64,000 nt of DNA from Lachnospiraceae bacterium (lineage in GTDB: Bacteria; Bacillota; Clostridia; Lachnospirales; Lachnospiraceae), in contig JAHZFJ010000022.1 in the NCBI GenBank assembly GCA_019421365.1, positions 9,981 to 73,980 of the forward strand. The letters run 5' to 3'. The notes under the pieces are model-generated. The model searched no databases. It had not been told where the DNA came from and saw only the letters and a program-made list of their open reading frames with translations. This document shows positions 44,523 to 54,100 of this stretch, piece by piece. A program made the translations under genes and the position numbers. How positions within the stretch are numbered: the first letter of the stretch is position 1; each line of letters begins with the position of its first letter.

Positions 44523-44957
44523 TTATTCACAACACTTCTTTTTATTAAAAAAGGTGATGAGATCTAAATACATGACTATTCCACTGAAATTTAAATTGGA
44601 TGGTTCTTTGCACTCTTGAAAACCTATTAATTCAAAAAACAATTTGTTGCTATCTTCACAACATACTATAATTTCTTTTGCACACATTAAATTAGCTTTT
44701 TCAATCAAAAGTCGTACTGTAAAATCGCCTATCCTGTTTCTTCTCTTCTCTTTTACCACATATATATTATCAAAGATATATTTACCTTCTTTAATTATCA
44801 TACGTCCACATGATATTGGTTGTTCATCTTCATACACAATAACATGAAGGGCATCACGGTCCATTACGTCTGTAACACTGGTACTATTACATAGTTTTCT
44901 TATCTTATAAATATCTTCATAACTATCTCCAAACAGCAAATACTTTCCCTCTAACAC
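44523..44957 (-). CDS. GNAT-family N-acetyltransferase
   Basis: 144 aa. Acetyl-CoA-binding motif region VVKEKRRNRIGDFTVRLLIEKA (about residues 68-89) and the C-terminal ELIGFQECKEP. Substrate unknown. GTG start with AAGAAGGG upstream. Located at the end of the rsmG-mnmG gene string. Confidence 0.82.
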   Translation of the reverse strand: MLEGKYLLFGDSYEDIYKIRKLCNSTSVTDVMDRDALHVIVYEDEQPISCGRMIIKEGKYIFDNIYVVKEKRRNRIGDFTVRLLIEKANLMCAKEIIVCCEDSNKLFFELIGFQECKEPSNLNFSGIVMYLDLITFFNKKKCCE

Positions 44958-44999
44958 GGATACCCTTCTTTCTTATGGATGGTCATAGAGTTATAACTA

Positions 45000-45719
45000 C
45001 TATTTTAATGGTTCTTTGGATGGTTTTCCCGCACTTCTTGGATACAATTTTTTCGTGTTCTCTATCTTGTGTATAATAACAAAAGAACGCTCAATATCTG
45101 TATTTGGTAACATTAGAGGCTTCACTTCCTCTAAACTACCACCTAATATTTTAACTGCCTTTTTAGCTTCTTCTACTTCCTCAGCAATCTTTCCTGATTT
45201 AAATGGAATGAAGTATCCATTCTTTTTTACAAATGGAATGCAATACTCCGATAACGTCGTAAGATTAGCTACCGCTCTTGATACACACAAATCAAACTTT
45301 TCTCTATAGACCTTATCCCTTCCGAAATCTTCAGCTCTTCCATGGATGGTCTCTATATTCGTTAATCCCAATTGACTTATAACTTCATTCAAGAACTTAA
45401 TTCTTTTGTTTAAAGAATCTAAGAGCACTACATTAATATCTGGATAGATAATCTTTAACGGAATACCCGGGAATCCTGCACCAGTTCCAACATCAATCAA
45501 TGACTTTGTTTTGGATAAATCAAAGGACTTTACAATCAATAAACTATCTACGAAGTGTTTAACTACAACTTCCTCATACTCTGTAATTCCAGTAAGGTTC
45601 ATAAATGAATTCCATTCTACTAGTATTTCATAGTATTTAATAAATTGCTTAACTTGAATCTCTGATAAGTTAACATCAAGTTCTCTTGCTGCTTGCACTA
45701 AAATTTCTTCTCTACTCAT
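45000..45719 (-). CDS. rsmG: 16S rRNA (guanine527-N7)-methyltransferase
   Basis: 239 aa. SAM-binding motif DVGTGAGFPGIPLKI and the MNLTGITEYEEVVVKHFVDSL region are diagnostic. Methylates G527 of 16S rRNA. ATG 45719 with AGGAGTG. It follows mnmG by 11 bp in the classical origin-proximal order. One TTGGATGGT copy lies in its last codons. Confidence 0.95.
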   Translation of the reverse strand: MSREEILVQAARELDVNLSEIQVKQFIKYYEILVEWNSFMNLTGITEYEEVVVKHFVDSLLIVKSFDLSKTKSLIDVGTGAGFPGIPLKIIYPDINVVLLDSLNKRIKFLNEVISQLGLTNIETIHGRAEDFGRDKVYREKFDLCVSRAVANLTTLSEYCIPFVKKNGYFIPFKSGKIAEEVEEAKKAVKILGGSLEEVKPLMLPNTDIERSFVIIHKIENTKKLYPRSAGKPSKEPLK

Positions 45720-45730
45720 ACACACTCCTA

Positions 45731-47614
45731 TTATTTCTTTCCGTGGAAGGAGGATAGATAAACTAATAAAACAGAGATATCTGCTGGAGATACCCCAGCT
45801 ATTCTAGATGCCTGACCTACAGAATGTGGTCTTACTAAAGACAATTTCTGCTTAGCTTCAAGACGTAAACTATGGACATCATCATAATTAATATCTTCAG
45901 GAATCACTTTACCCTCTAACTTTTTAAACTGTTCTACTTGTTTTAATTGTCTCTTAATATAACCTTCATACTTAATATTAATATTAACCTGCTCAATTAC
46001 ATCGCGTGGCAATTCTCTACGATCTCTATCGATTGGAGCAATTACTTCATAGCAAAGTTCGGGTCTACGTATTAATTCACCTAAAGTTGTTCCTGTCTTA
46101 AGAGGCGTACTACCATTTGATTCAAGTAGTTCTTGAACTTCTTTGGATGCTCCTATTGTAGTTTGATCTAAACGTTCCATCTCTTCTTTAATTAAATTCT
46201 CTTTTAATAAGATTTTCTCATAACGTTCATCACTAATTAGTCCCGCTCTGTGTCCAACTTTACTCAATCTAAGATCCGCATTATCTTGTCTTAATAATAG
46301 ACGATATTCAGATCTAGAAGTCATCATACGATACGGTTCCTTATTCTCCTTAGTTACTAAATCATCTATTAAAACTCCTATATAAGATTCAGAACGGTCT
46401 AAAATAATAGGTTCTTTTCCTAATATCTTTAAAGCCGCATTAATACCAGCAACCAAACCTTGAGCCGCAGCCTCTTCATACCCTGAACTACCATTAAATT
46501 GTCCTCCACTGAATAATCCACTAATTTTCTTGAATTCAAGTGTGGATTTTAATTGATTTGGATTAATACAATCATATTCAATAGCATAAGCATTTCTTAC
46601 TATCTTAGCATTTTCTAGCCCAGGAACACTACGATACATCTTATACTGAACATCCTCAGGTAACGAACTAGACATTCCACCAATATACATCTCATTGGTA
46701 TAATTACCTTCTGGCTCAATAAATACTTGATGTCTATCCTTATCCGCAAAACGTACAACCTTATCTTCTATGGATGGACAGTATCTAGGACCTGTACCTT
46801 CAATATCGCCAGAATACAATGGAGAACGATCTAAATTCTCTCTAATAATTCTATGAGTCTCCTCATTCGTATACGTTAACCAACAAGATACTTGTTCTCT
46901 CTCAATATCTTCTGGTTTGTTAGAGAATGAAAAAGGAACAATATCCACATCGCCTTTTTGCTCTTCCATTTTGGTAAAATCAATTGATCTCTTATCAATT
47001 CTTGCAGGTGTACCTGTCTTAAATCGTTGCATCTCAATTCCTAGACTCTTTAATGAATCTGTTAGATGATTTGCAGATGAGAGTCCATTAGGACCAGTAT
47101 AATTGCTAACGTCACCATATACACATCTTGATCTTAGATACGTTCCTGTTGCCAATACTACGGCCTTACAAGGGTATACAGCACCAGAATACGTTTTTAC
47201 TCCAACTACCTGACCATCCTCAACCAATATTTCACATACTTCAGCTTGTTTTACAGTAAGATTTTTAGTATTTTCAATAACTTCTCTCATCTCTCTACTA
47301 TAATCTTGCTTATCTGCTTGCGCTCGTAACGAGTGTACTGCGGGTCCTTTTGACTTGTTTAACATCTTAGATTGTATAAATGTCTTATCAATATTTTTCC
47401 CCATCTCGCCACCAAGTGCATCTATCTCTTTCACTAAGTGTCCCTTGGAACTTCCCCCTATATTAGGATTACAAGGCATTAAAGCAATACTATCTATACT
47501 TACGGTAAACATAATTGTATTTAATGATAGTCTTGCACTGGCTAAAGCTGCCTCACAACCTGCATGTCCAGCACCTACGACAACAACATCGTAATCTTCA
47601 TACGTATATGACAT
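45731..47614 (-). CDS. mnmG: tRNA uridine-5-carboxymethylaminomethyl modification enzyme MnmG
   Basis: 627 aa, full length. FAD-binding GAGHAGCEAALA, conserved cysteine region MPCNPNIGGSSKGH and VSCWLTYTN, and the C-terminal helical domain. Acts with MnmE on wobble U34 of tRNAs. Good ribosome site GAGGAAGG. Confidence 0.97.
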   Translation of the reverse strand: MSYTYEDYDVVVVGAGHAGCEAALASARLSLNTIMFTVSIDSIALMPCNPNIGGSSKGHLVKEIDALGGEMGKNIDKTFIQSKMLNKSKGPAVHSLRAQADKQDYSREMREVIENTKNLTVKQAEVCEILVEDGQVVGVKTYSGAVYPCKAVVLATGTYLRSRCVYGDVSNYTGPNGLSSANHLTDSLKSLGIEMQRFKTGTPARIDKRSIDFTKMEEQKGDVDIVPFSFSNKPEDIEREQVSCWLTYTNEETHRIIRENLDRSPLYSGDIEGTGPRYCPSIEDKVVRFADKDRHQVFIEPEGNYTNEMYIGGMSSSLPEDVQYKMYRSVPGLENAKIVRNAYAIEYDCINPNQLKSTLEFKKISGLFSGGQFNGSSGYEEAAAQGLVAGINAALKILGKEPIILDRSESYIGVLIDDLVTKENKEPYRMMTSRSEYRLLLRQDNADLRLSKVGHRAGLISDERYEKILLKENLIKEEMERLDQTTIGASKEVQELLESNGSTPLKTGTTLGELIRRPELCYEVIAPIDRDRRELPRDVIEQVNINIKYEGYIKRQLKQVEQFKKLEGKVIPEDINYDDVHSLRLEAKQKLSLVRPHSVGQASRIAGVSPADISVLLVYLSSFHGKK

Positions 47615-47717
47615 AATCCTTCCTCACTTCTTTCTTTATTGACCATCCAATGAATAAACCATAAGCCAATCCCTATTATCATCTATTACTACTGTCTACT
47701 ATTATCTAAATTTCAAT

Positions 47718-49094
47718 TTATTTGCCCATACAAAACTCTTTGAATATAGTATTGACTAAATCATCATCCACCATTTCTCCGATAATGTATCCTAATGAAT
47801 TATAGGCGCTCATTAAATCTATTGAGTAGAAGTCTTCTGGCATACCATCCAAAATACTTTGCTTTACTTGTTCTAAACTTTCTTTTGCTTCAATGATAGC
47901 TGATTTATGTCTTATATTAGTCAGATATACTTCATCATTGAAATTTAGTTTTCCCTCATAGAAAAGATCTTTAATGATTATTTCAAACTCTTCAATTCCT
48001 GTTCCTTCTTTAGCAGATATTCTAACTACTTTTTTACCTGTTAAAGATTCTAACTCTTCAACTGTCATCTTTGATTCTAGATCCGATTTATTCAATAGCA
48101 CTACACATTTTCTATCTTTTATCATCTCAATGATGTCATAATCATTTTGGTCTAAATCTCTTGAACCATCCACTACATAGATAACTAAATCTGCTTTTTC
48201 TGCATTCTCTTTTGCTTTCTTAACACCTATTTCTTCAATTACATCATCTGTATCACGAATTCCTGCAGTATCTACAATATTAAGTGTAACTCCATGAATG
48301 TTAATAGTTTCTTCTAATGTGTCTCTTGTTGTTCCTGCAATATCCGTTACAATTGCTCTATCTTCTCCTACTAATATATTCATAAGAGAAGATTTTCCCG
48401 CATTCGGTTTTCCTACTATTACAGTTTTAATACCTTCACGAAGTAGACGACCATTATCAGCCGATTCTAATAATTTGTCGAGTACTCCGATGTTACTCTC
48501 TACATTACTTAGTAACGTTTCTGAGAAATTACCAATCTCAATGTGCTCAGGATCATCAAGCGCTGCTTCAATGAAAGCAACATCATGAATCACATTATCT
48601 CTTATATCTTTTATTCTATTTAAAATATTCCCTTTAAGTTGACTCATTGAGCTGCTAAGAGCATATTCATTTTTCGCATTAATAACATCAATTACGGCTT
48701 CTGCTTGTGATAAATCTATTCTTCCATTAACAAAAGCTCTTTTTGTAAACTCGCCTGGCTCAGCTACTCTCGCACCATACTTAATAACCGTTTCTAATAT
48801 CTTCTTCGTTACTACCACTCCACCGTGGCAATCGATTTCAACTACATCTTCTCTTGTATACGTATTAGGTCCCTTCATCACTAGAACCATGACTTCATCT
48901 ATTGTCTGCTCACCATCCAAAATATAGCCATAGTGAACTGTATGACTTGCTACTTCTGATAATTTTTTTTTCTTTTTTGGAGAACTATAGATTTTATCTA
49001 TAATTTCTAATGCTTCATCACCGCTCATTCTGACTATACTTATACCAGCATTGGTCATTCCTGTAGCAATTGCAGCGATTGTATCTGTTTTCAA
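47718..49094 (-). CDS. mnmE: tRNA modification GTPase MnmE
   Basis: 458 aa. N-terminal formyl-THF-binding domain (DTIAAIATG start, YTREDVVEIDCHGG), inserted GTPase domain with GKPNAGKSSLMN, DTAGIRDT and NKSD, and the C-terminal conserved Cys (EFCMGK). I chose TTG 49094 because the family begins MKTDTIAAI. An ATG four codons upstream (49106) sits directly after GAAAGGA and is the alternative. Partner of MnmG. Confidence 0.95.
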   Translation of the reverse strand: MKTDTIAAIATGMTNAGISIVRMSGDEALEIIDKIYSSPKKKKKLSEVASHTVHYGYILDGEQTIDEVMVLVMKGPNTYTREDVVEIDCHGGVVVTKKILETVIKYGARVAEPGEFTKRAFVNGRIDLSQAEAVIDVINAKNEYALSSSMSQLKGNILNRIKDIRDNVIHDVAFIEAALDDPEHIEIGNFSETLLSNVESNIGVLDKLLESADNGRLLREGIKTVIVGKPNAGKSSLMNILVGEDRAIVTDIAGTTRDTLEETINIHGVTLNIVDTAGIRDTDDVIEEIGVKKAKENAEKADLVIYVVDGSRDLDQNDYDIIEMIKDRKCVVLLNKSDLESKMTVEELESLTGKKVVRISAKEGTGIEEFEIIIKDLFYEGKLNFNDEVYLTNIRHKSAIIEAKESLEQVKQSILDGMPEDFYSIDLMSAYNSLGYIIGEMVDDDLVNTIFKEFCMGK

Positions 49095-49181
49095 TGTTTT
49101 ACACATTCCTTTCTAATTCAATAATAGTCCTAACTATTAAGAATCTCACTAATATCTATTTTACTAAACAGCTACATAATA

Positions 49182-49234
49182 GGGGCTGTCGCAAAATTTA
49201 AATTGTAAACTTAAATGACTTTTGCTACAGCCCC
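49182..49234. terminator. Hairpin between jag and mnmE
   Basis: GGGGCTGT-(C)-GCAAAA pairs with TTTTGC-(T)-ACAGCCCC (49182-49196 with 49220-49234). The T-run is better on the plus side, but the position just after the jag stop suits a terminator for the leftward rpmH-jag operon. Confidence 0.7.
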
Positions 49235-49240
49235 ATATTT

Positions 49241-49999
49241 TTATTCTTCTGTTACAGTAACTGTAGACGCTGTTCTAGCCCCATAGTTTTTGCTGTAATC
49301 TTTTTTATAATCTCTCTTGTAATCCTTTTTGTAACTATACTCTTTATTATAGCCACCTTTATATTCTTTTGTATATTTTTTAAGAGTTATGACTACTCTT
49401 CTGTATGGCTCTTCCCCTTCGCTATGAGTTTCTACGTACTTATCATTCTGAAGGGCGGAGTGAATAATTCTTCGTTCAAATGGATTCATTGGTTCAAGGG
49501 ATACAGAATGTTTCGTTCTCTTGACTTTATATGCAATATTCTTTGCAAGATTTTCAAGTGTTTCTTTTCTTCTTTCACGATAATTTTCAGTGTCTACTTT
49601 AACTTTAAGATAGCTAGTGCTCTCTCTATTAATAACTAGACTTACTAAATACTGTAAAGAGTCTAATGTTTGTCCTCTCTTTCCAATGAGAACACCCATA
49701 TCATCTCCACTTAAGTCAATATTAACATAACCTTCTTCTTTGTTATAATCAACTTTTATTTCAACAACAAGATTCATTGATGCAAACACTTTTTTTAGGA
49801 AGTTTATAGCAACACCTTCAATTGTTTTCTTGCTACGAACTCTTATTTTAGCAGGTTTACTAAATAGACCTAAGATACCATTAGATTCTTTTTCAAGTAC
49901 TTCATATTCAACATTATCGCTTGTAGTCCCAAGTTTAATTAACGCTTCAGTCAATGCTTCATTAACATTTTTTGCTGTAACCTCAATCCATTCATTCAT
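49241..49999 (-). CDS. jag: RNA-binding protein Jag/KhpB
   Basis: 252 aa. Jag-N domain (residues 1-50, EKESNGILGLFSKPAKIRV), KH domain (GVLIGKRGQTLDSLQ), R3H domain (MNPFERRIIHSAL ... GEEPYRRVVI) and a low-complexity C-terminal tail of about 35 residues repeating (K)KDYK-like units. Binds RNA and acts with KhpA in cell-shape and division control in other Firmicutes. It starts 2 bp after yidC ends. Confidence 0.94.
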   Translation of the reverse strand: MNEWIEVTAKNVNEALTEALIKLGTTSDNVEYEVLEKESNGILGLFSKPAKIRVRSKKTIEGVAINFLKKVFASMNLVVEIKVDYNKEEGYVNIDLSGDDMGVLIGKRGQTLDSLQYLVSLVINRESTSYLKVKVDTENYRERRKETLENLAKNIAYKVKRTKHSVSLEPMNPFERRIIHSALQNDKYVETHSEGEEPYRRVVITLKKYTKEYKGGYNKEYSYKKDYKRDYKKDYSKNYGARTASTVTVTEE

Positions 50000-50001
50000 G
50001 A

Positions 50002-51264
50002 TTACTTGTCCCCCTTACCTGAGCTATTCATACCTTTCAATAAATTTGCTTTTTCGGCAATACTACCTGCTTTGTAGTTCTTATTACTTGTACTATTTTT
50101 ATTTTCACTTGAATTATTATCGTTATTATTAACACTAGAATTAGCTTTGTATTTAACGCTATTTTTATTAGCAGTAGTAGCATTGCTTGAACCTGCTTTA
50201 TCACCAATAGATTTAGTCTGTTTTTTAGCCAGCTCTTCTAATGTCTTTTCGTAATCAACATGCTTTTTCTTCTTCTTTGCTTTTTCAACACTCTTTTGAA
50301 CTAACTCATCAATGTCAACCTTTTCAAAGTGTTTATTAATAGCAAATTGCTGAATTATTTGGAATACAGCACCAGCTACCCAGTAGATACCAATACCAAT
50401 TGGTAAAGTTAAACACATAAAACCTGAGAATAGTGGCATAAATGTATTCATTGCTTTCATACTAGATGCTCCAGGTGCATTTTTGTCCATACCGTTTGCA
50501 TCTGTCATTTGTTTTGTCGAATACCATTGTGTTACAACTGCAAGAATTGGAATGATTATGCCTGGCCATATCTTTGTAACAGGTGTGTCTGCAATGTTTA
50601 ATCCACCAATTAACGAATTAATTTGAATAATCTTGTCCGAATTAGTAGTAATAATATCACTTAATGCCGGAAATTGATTTGCTAATTCAACCCAATTACC
50701 AGTTGTAAACTTAGTTAATACGTCAATAATTGAATTAATACTGCTATCTGCTGATAATCCAGTTGCATTAAATTTTTCAGCTAAAACTGTTGCAAATCCA
50801 TTAGTTTGTGATAATGGTTCTGCAATTGCAGCATATAACTCTCTAATATCGCCAATATATGCTGGAATTATATAAATAACTCGGTATAAAGCAAACAAAA
50901 TTGGTAAAGTAATTAACATAGGAAGACAACCACTTGTTGGATTTGCACCGTATTTCTGATATACAGCTTGTGTCTCAAGTTGTTGCTTTCTCATGGAAAC
51001 TTCATCACGTTTTCCTTTATACTTTTCTTGTATTTTCATTAACTCTGGGTTCATCTTTGATGATATTTTAGTGAATTTTTGTTGTTTGAGTGTTAAAGGA
51101 AACATCAAAGATTTTACTAAAAACGTAAACAAGACAATGCAAAGTGCCGCATTCTCAATGCCAAACATACTTAAGAATTCATAAATTACGTTTAAGATCC
51201 ATCCAAGTAAACTTGCTATAGGACCTAAAAACCCACCACTTTGTGTTAAAAATAAGTTTGTCAA
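50002..51264 (-). CDS. yidC: Membrane protein insertase YidC/OxaA
   Basis: 420 aa. Five-helix YidC core with MKKLQPE-like cytoplasmic loop (here MNPELMKIQEKYKGKRDE), NPTSGCLPMLITLPI and a C-terminal MPLFSGFMCLTLPIGIGIYW. A long hydrophilic Asn/Ser/Lys-rich tail follows. Starts at TTG with AGGAGG. It inserts membrane proteins with or without SecYEG. Part of the rpmH-rnpA-yidD-yidC-jag operon. Confidence 0.96.
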   Translation of the reverse strand: MTNLFLTQSGGFLGPIASLLGWILNVIYEFLSMFGIENAALCIVLFTFLVKSLMFPLTLKQQKFTKISSKMNPELMKIQEKYKGKRDEVSMRKQQLETQAVYQKYGANPTSGCLPMLITLPILFALYRVIYIIPAYIGDIRELYAAIAEPLSQTNGFATVLAEKFNATGLSADSSINSIIDVLTKFTTGNWVELANQFPALSDIITTNSDKIIQINSLIGGLNIADTPVTKIWPGIIIPILAVVTQWYSTKQMTDANGMDKNAPGASSMKAMNTFMPLFSGFMCLTLPIGIGIYWVAGAVFQIIQQFAINKHFEKVDIDELVQKSVEKAKKKKKHVDYEKTLEELAKKQTKSIGDKAGSSNATTANKNSVKYKANSSVNNNDNNSSENKNSTSNKNYKAGSIAEKANLLKGMNSSGKGDK

Positions 51265-51283
51265 CTGTTATTCCTCCTCATTA

Positions 51284-51496
51284 TTAAGGAACCGGATCAT
51301 AACCACCCCTTGCAAACGGGTGACACCTCAATACTCTTCTTACTGCAAGATATGTTCCTTTAATTGCACCATACTTTTGTAGTGCTTCCATTGCATACAA
51401 AGAGCAGGTAGGCGTATAAATACAAGTAGGCCTTCCTTTTAAGGGTGAAATGTACTTTCTATATACTTTTATAAGAAATATTAATATTCGTTTCAC
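51284..51496 (-). CDS. yidD: Membrane protein insertion efficiency factor YidD
   Basis: 70 aa. Family pattern: YISPLKGRPTCIYTPTCSLYA and the CHPFARGGYDPVP end. Starts at GTG that overlaps the last base of the rnpA stop codon. Confidence 0.95.
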   Translation of the reverse strand: MKRILIFLIKVYRKYISPLKGRPTCIYTPTCSLYAMEALQKYGAIKGTYLAVRRVLRCHPFARGGYDPVP

Positions 51497-51843
51497 TAAT
51501 CATTCATCTCTTTTACGATTTTATGAAGTTTGCACAAATGTAAAACTGCGCTACTTATTTCCTGATAATTTCTTCCCTTTGCTCCCGCTCTACCAATTAC
51601 TACTACGTCTAAACCACTATTAAACATGTAATCATTCAATCGAAAACTTTCTCTAATCAGTCTTGTTACACGATGTCTAACAACACTATTACCTACTTTT
51701 TTACTAACCGATATTCCTAATCGTAATGTATCTAAATCGTTTTTTACTATATACATAACTAAATATTTATTAGCAAACGATCTTCCATTCTTATATACAT
51801 TCTGAAAATCTCTATTACTTTTCAATGATTCTGACAATTTCAA
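51496..51843 (-). CDS. rnpA: Ribonuclease P protein component
   Basis: 115 aa. Basic protein with the conserved RNR-like motif (SKKVGNSVVRHRVTRLIRESFR) and the N-terminal LKSNRDFQNVYKNGRSF. Assists the RNase P RNA in tRNA 5' maturation. TTG start after AGGGGA. Confidence 0.95.
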   Translation of the reverse strand: MKLSESLKSNRDFQNVYKNGRSFANKYLVMYIVKNDLDTLRLGISVSKKVGNSVVRHRVTRLIRESFRLNDYMFNSGLDVVVIGRAGAKGRNYQEISSAVLHLCKLHKIVKEMND

Positions 51844-51942
51844 AATCCCCTATTAACAAATAATATGATATTAAACCCTTAAGTCTCTAAGAGCAGCCCC
51901 TAAAGAACCGTTCATAGAGAAAAAAGGTCACAATACTGCGAC

Positions 51943-52077
51943 CTATGCTGATAATTTATGTCTTCCTTTTGCTCTTCTGCTAGCAATAACTTTTCTTCCG
52001 TTAGCAGTGCTCATTCTTTTTCTGAAACCGTGAACTTTAGCTCTTGATCTCTTTTTTGGTTGGAATGTCATTTTCAT
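51943..52077 (-). CDS. rpmH: Ribosomal protein L34
   Basis: 44 aa, start MKMTFQPKKRSRAKVHGFR and end RRAKGRHKLSA, unmistakable L34. Shine-Dalgarno GGAGGTG. First gene of the leftward operon from oriC. Confidence 0.98.
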   Translation of the reverse strand: MKMTFQPKKRSRAKVHGFRKRMSTANGRKVIASRRAKGRHKLSA

Positions 52078-52160
52078 TACAAAACACCTCCTTAGTTATA
52101 CCCAACTGTTTATAGTAAGCGTATTTATTCTATTATAAGATAAATTACAATATCACGTTT

Positions 52161-52189
52161 ATTATATTAGCAATGATTCATTCCGTCAA
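52161..52189 (-). promoter_or_regulatory. Promoter of the rpmH operon
   Basis: Minus strand TTGACG, 17-bp spacer, TATAAT, about 85 bp before rpmH. Confidence 0.82.
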
Positions 52190-52339
52190 GTATTATTTAC
52201 AAATTTATTAATCAACCTATTTCTATTATAGAAGTGTTACAAACAATTAGTTTGGTGAACCTTCCATAGTAGAAAAAGAATAAGATTCTTAATTATGTTG
52301 GTGTTATTTATTAGTATAGTACCTATGTAAAAAAGTTTT

Positions 52340-52640
52340 ATACATGTATTTGGATGGTTTGTGATTTATTTGTGGAAAAAGTGGTTAAAATACAATATCC
52401 ACACTAACCATCCAAAAAGTTATCAACAATTTGTGGATAACTTGTGGATAACTTTATAATTTTTAGTTAATTATTTAAATAAAATCAAAAAAAACATTTA
52501 AATTGCACTATTTCTTAGGGGTGTTTATAATTTTAATTTATTATACACATGGATGTTAATTCTTTTGGATGGTCCGTGGATAAATCGTGGATTTTGGATG
52601 GTAGAAGACTATATTACCAAAGTTTGTCCACAACATCAAC
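52340..52640. other. Replication origin oriC (rpmH-dnaA gap)
   Basis: DnaA boxes: perfect TTATCCACA type (minus orientation) at 52432-52440 and 52443-52451; near-matches at 52371-52379, 52395-52403, 52420-52428, 52541-52549, 52575-52583 and 52624-52632. An AT-rich stretch (52452-52503) is a candidate unwinding element. Four copies of TTGGATGGT are interspersed (52350, 52407, 52565, 52594). It is flanked by dnaA and rpmH and coincides with the switch in gene direction. Confidence 0.93.
52350..52602. repeat. Four TTGGATGGT iterons within oriC
   Basis: Exact 9-mers at 52350-52358, 52565-52573 and 52594-52602 (plus) and 52407-52415 (minus). Two of them lie within 25 bp of a DnaA-box-like sequence. 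Nine further copies lie outside oriC (see findings). Confidence 0.85.
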
Positions 52641-52660
52641 ACATTTTGTATAGTTAGCCA

Positions 52661-52687
52661 TTGAAAATTTAACAATCTTGTTATAAT
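52661..52687 (+). promoter_or_regulatory. Candidate dnaA promoter
   Basis: TTGAAA (52661-52666) and TATAAT (52682-52687) with a short 15-bp spacer, 36 bp before dnaA. Confidence 0.4.
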
Positions 52688-52722
52688 ATATAGTTATATG
52701 AAAATTTATAATTAGGGGGATT

Positions 52723-54090
52723 ATGATGAAAAACATAATTCAAGGAAAATGGGACGAGATTCTAATGTCTGTTAAGATCACTCACGATATAACAGATGTT
52801 TCTTTTCGTACTTGGTTAGCACCTTTAAAAGTATATGACGTAGAAGACGATTTAATTACTATATTAAGTAATCCTGATTTAGGGAAAGACGGAGTTAGTT
52901 TTATAAGTAAGAAATATGGTATACCTATTAAAGTTGCTATTGAAGAAATTACAGGGAAAAACTACGAAATCTCTATTGTTCTTCCTGATGAGGCCAAGAA
53001 AATATCTAAAAAAGAAAATAGTAACCAAAGTAACTCCGCGCAAAAAAACAAATATCCTTTCCTAAATCCACGTTATACTTTTGACACTTTTGTTGTAGGT
53101 ACTAATAATAATCTTGCTCATGCTGCATCATTAGCAGTAGCAGAATCCCCTGCTGAAGTATATAATCCTCTATTTATATATGGAGGTGTTGGATTAGGAA
53201 AGACCCATCTGATGCATTCGATTGCTCATTTTATATTAGAACATAATCCTTCAAGCAAGGTTTTGTATGTTACTAGTGAAACATTTACGAATGAACTTAT
53301 TGATGCAATTCGTAATAGGAGTGAAAATTCATCAACTGCAGAGTTTCGTGAAAAATACCGTAATATAGACGTATTACTCATTGACGATATTCAGTTTATT
53401 ATAGGTAAAGAAAGTACTCAGGAAGAGTTTTTCCATACATTTAATACACTGCATGAGTCTAAAAAACAAATTATCATATCTTCAGATAAGCCACCAAAAG
53501 ACATTGAGACACTAGAAGAACGCCTACGTTCTCGCTTCGAGTGGGGTCTTACAGTTGATATTCAATCACCTGATTATGAGACTCGAATGGCTATATTAAA
53601 GAAGAAAGAAGAGCTTGATGGCCTTCAAATTGATAATGAAGTAATGAAGTATATTGCTACCAACATTAAATCCAATATTCGAGAATTAGAAGGCGCACTT
53701 ACAAAGATTGTAGCCTTTTCTAGACTAGAGAAAAAAGATGTAACTGTAGAGTTAGCAGAGAAAGTACTAAAAGACTTAATCTCTCCTAACAATAAGAAAG
53801 AAATAACCGTAGATTTAATCGTGGAAATGACATCTGAACACTTTAGTATCTCACAATCAGATATCTACTCCACTAAGAAGAGCAAGAATATATCATATCC
53901 AAGACAAATATGTATGTATCTATCAAGAAAGCTTACTGAATTATCACTATCTGATATTGGTAAGAAACTTGGAAACCGTGATCATACAACGGTTTTACAT
54001 GGTATTGATAAGATTACTACAGAGCTTGAAAAGGATTCTACTCTTCAAAATACAATAGAAGTTTTAAGTAAAAAGATTAATCCTCAATAG
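52723..54090 (+). CDS. dnaA: Replication initiator DnaA
   Basis: 455 aa. Domain I (1-90), a short linker, the AAA+ domain with P-loop GGVGLGKTHLM and Walker B LLIDDIQF, and domain IV with the DnaA signature GNRDHTTVLHGI. Binds the boxes in the adjacent origin. Two adjacent ATGs; AGGGGGA precedes them. Confidence 0.98.
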   Translation: MMKNIIQGKWDEILMSVKITHDITDVSFRTWLAPLKVYDVEDDLITILSNPDLGKDGVSFISKKYGIPIKVAIEEITGKNYEISIVLPDEAKKISKKENSNQSNSAQKNKYPFLNPRYTFDTFVVGTNNNLAHAASLAVAESPAEVYNPLFIYGGVGLGKTHLMHSIAHFILEHNPSSKVLYVTSETFTNELIDAIRNRSENSSTAEFREKYRNIDVLLIDDIQFIIGKESTQEEFFHTFNTLHESKKQIIISSDKPPKDIETLEERLRSRFEWGLTVDIQSPDYETRMAILKKKEELDGLQIDNEVMKYIATNIKSNIRELEGALTKIVAFSRLEKKDVTVELAEKVLKDLISPNNKKEITVDLIVEMTSEHFSISQSDIYSTKKSKNISYPRQICMYLSRKLTELSLSDIGKKLGNRDHTTVLHGIDKITTELEKDSTLQNTIEVLSKKINPQ

Positions 54091-54100
54091 CAGCATTAAG

